From Kiritimatiellia bacterium (GTDB lineage: Bacteria; Verrucomicrobiota; Kiritimatiellia; RFP12; UBA1067), in assembly GCA_024405255.1 (NCBI GenBank), contig JAKSOY010000087.1:1-16548 (forward strand): 16,548 nt of DNA, given 5' to 3'. A program made the position numbers and the translations under genes. Of the stretch, positions 16,327-16,548 are shown piece by piece. The notes below the pieces were generated by a model that was given only the letters and a program-made list of their open reading frames with translations, had not been told where the DNA came from and ran no database searches. The first letter of the stretch is position 1; every line of letters begins with the position of its first letter.

Positions 16327-16392
16327 TCTGCGCGCTCGGCGTTCTCAGCGTGAGGAAGATGTCTCACGCGGAGGACGCGGAGAACGCGGAGA
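16327..16392. repeat. Imperfect inverted repeat with three tandem ACGCGGAG(G/A) 9-mers
   Basis: The left arm 16327-16354 and right arm starting 16363 are imperfect reverse complements around an 8-nt spacer; both carry CTCACGC.GAG in opposite senses. The right arm contains three 9-bp units at 16366-16374, 16375-16383 and 16384-16392. CACGCGGAGG at 16365-16374 recurs inverted at 16539-16548. Repeats of this CACGCGGAG/CGCAGAG style are known as dispersed intergenic elements in several bacterial groups. Confidence 0.65.
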
Positions 16393-16405
16393 CGCAGGGG
16401 TGACG

Positions 16406-16451
16406 GTAATTCTGTTCAAACCCGACCCGTAAAGAGTTTGAACAGAATTAC
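16406..16451. repeat. Perfect 16-bp inverted repeat
   Basis: Arm 16406-16421 (GTAATTCTGTTCAAAC) is exactly complementary to arm 16436-16451, with a 14-nt loop. No T-run follows. It is probably part of a dispersed palindromic element rather than a simple terminator. Confidence 0.8.
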
Positions 16452-16466
16452 AGAATTAACAGAATT
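16442..16466. repeat. Three near-tandem ACAGAATT units
   Basis: ACAGAATT occurs at 16442-16449, 16450-16457 and 16459-16466. The first overlaps the right arm of the 16-bp inverted repeat, so the palindrome and the tandem units may belong to one repeat family. Confidence 0.7.
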
Positions 16467-16521
16467 GGGGAGGCCTTCAATTGGATTTAGAATGATGGTC
16501 GGTGTCGACCAACCTCTCATT

Positions 16522-16548
16522 CCCTCCGTGTCACCGTGCCTCCGCGTG
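16522..16548. repeat. Inverted partial copy of the ACGCGGAG-type repeat at the right edge
   Basis: Read on the - strand this begins CACGCGGAGGCACGGTGACA and continues to GGAGGG. It shares the 10-mer CACGCGGAGG and the GGTGAC element with the sequence at 16365-16405, in opposite orientation, so the two copies face each other around the 16-bp palindrome. It may continue past the window. Confidence 0.55.

Larger units (their letters stand above)
16009..16548. other. 540-bp non-coding region dense in hairpins and repeats
   Basis: No convincing gene is seen here. The region holds, in order: the right arm of the stop-codon hairpin, a branched fold (16026-16086), an ordinary-looking stretch (16087-16198), a pyrimidine-rich tract (about 16199-16240), a stretch without clear features, an imperfect inverted repeat with ACGCGGAG units (16327-16392), a perfect 16-bp inverted repeat (16406-16451), ACAGAATT repeats (16442-16466), a 6-bp hairpin TGGTCG/CGACCA (16496-16511) and, at the right edge, an inverted copy of the ACGCGGAG-type sequence. 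It looks like a landing zone for dispersed non-coding repeats. Confidence 0.7.

Noticed and set aside
16061..16432. A 123-codon + strand open frame in the terminal region
   Set aside because: It runs through hairpins and dispersed repeats, has no ribosome site and shows no recognisable domain.
16366..16466. CRISPR array
   Set aside because: The repeat units are 8-9 bp and nearly contiguous, with no spacers of regular length and no cas genes.
16009..16548. DGR template repeat or reverse transcriptase inside the window
   Set aside because: No second copy of the 15876-15996 sequence with adenine-rich codons and no reverse-transcriptase motif could be found on either strand.
1..16548. tRNA or rRNA genes
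   Set aside because: No cloverleaf with a T-loop consensus and no rRNA-like conserved segment was recognised.

Overview
The window looks like a piece of chromosome from a gut- or rumen-type member of the Verrucomicrobiota/Kiritimatiellota/Lentisphaerota group. This is an inference from protein style: huge secreted proteins built from 'STGTQWIDTGV' modules, a Pkn-type kinase fused to a sulfatase-modifying-factor (FGE/SUMF1) domain whose C-terminus reads GFRLLCSAG, compact glycan-degrading enzymes, and ACGCGGAG-type dispersed intergenic repeats. No marker gene fixes the taxon. All seven recognised genes are on the + strand and tightly packed.

Layout. 1-178: a perfect 12-bp hairpin, a good sigma70-type promoter and a strong Shine-Dalgarno. 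179-6514: a 2111-residue secreted protein with six copies of a jelly-roll-like module and beta-rich linkers. 6619-8763: a secreted GH31 alpha-glycosidase closest in motifs to alpha-xylosidases. 8764-8890: a promoter for the next unit. 8891-10123: a divergent argininosuccinate synthase (argG). 10127-11278: a membrane-anchored calcineurin-like phosphoesterase, 3 nt after argG. 11313-12152: a secreted SGNH/GDSL esterase. 12195-14165: a secreted CBM-like plus TIM-barrel protein. 14197-16008: a kinase-FGE fusion. 16009-16548: non-coding DNA full of hairpins and repeats.

How the genes may work together. The large modular protein, the GH31 enzyme, the SGNH esterase and the TIM-barrel protein all carry signal peptides, so the region looks like a glycan-handling secretome locus (binding, side-chain removal, deacylation, glycosidase) interrupted by the cytosolic argG. 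From argG to the TIM-barrel gene the gaps are 3, 34 and 42 nt, so these four are probably co-transcribed from the promoter at 8822-8850.

The most unusual gene is the last. Its kinase domain keeps the glycine-rich loop and the beta3 lysine, then jumps in frame to the end of the C-lobe, so the HRD and DFG catalytic motifs are absent. It is followed by one membrane helix, a coiled coil and an FGE/C-type-lectin-fold domain that lacks the FGE cysteine pair. The last ~25 codons before GFRLL are strongly NNC-biased, and an 8-bp inverted repeat straddles the stop codon. This matches the anatomy of a diversity-generating retroelement (DGR) variable protein, although no reverse transcriptase or template repeat is visible in the window. 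The 540 bp downstream hold a branched fold, a perfect 16-bp inverted repeat, ACAGAATT repeats and ACGCGGAG repeats.
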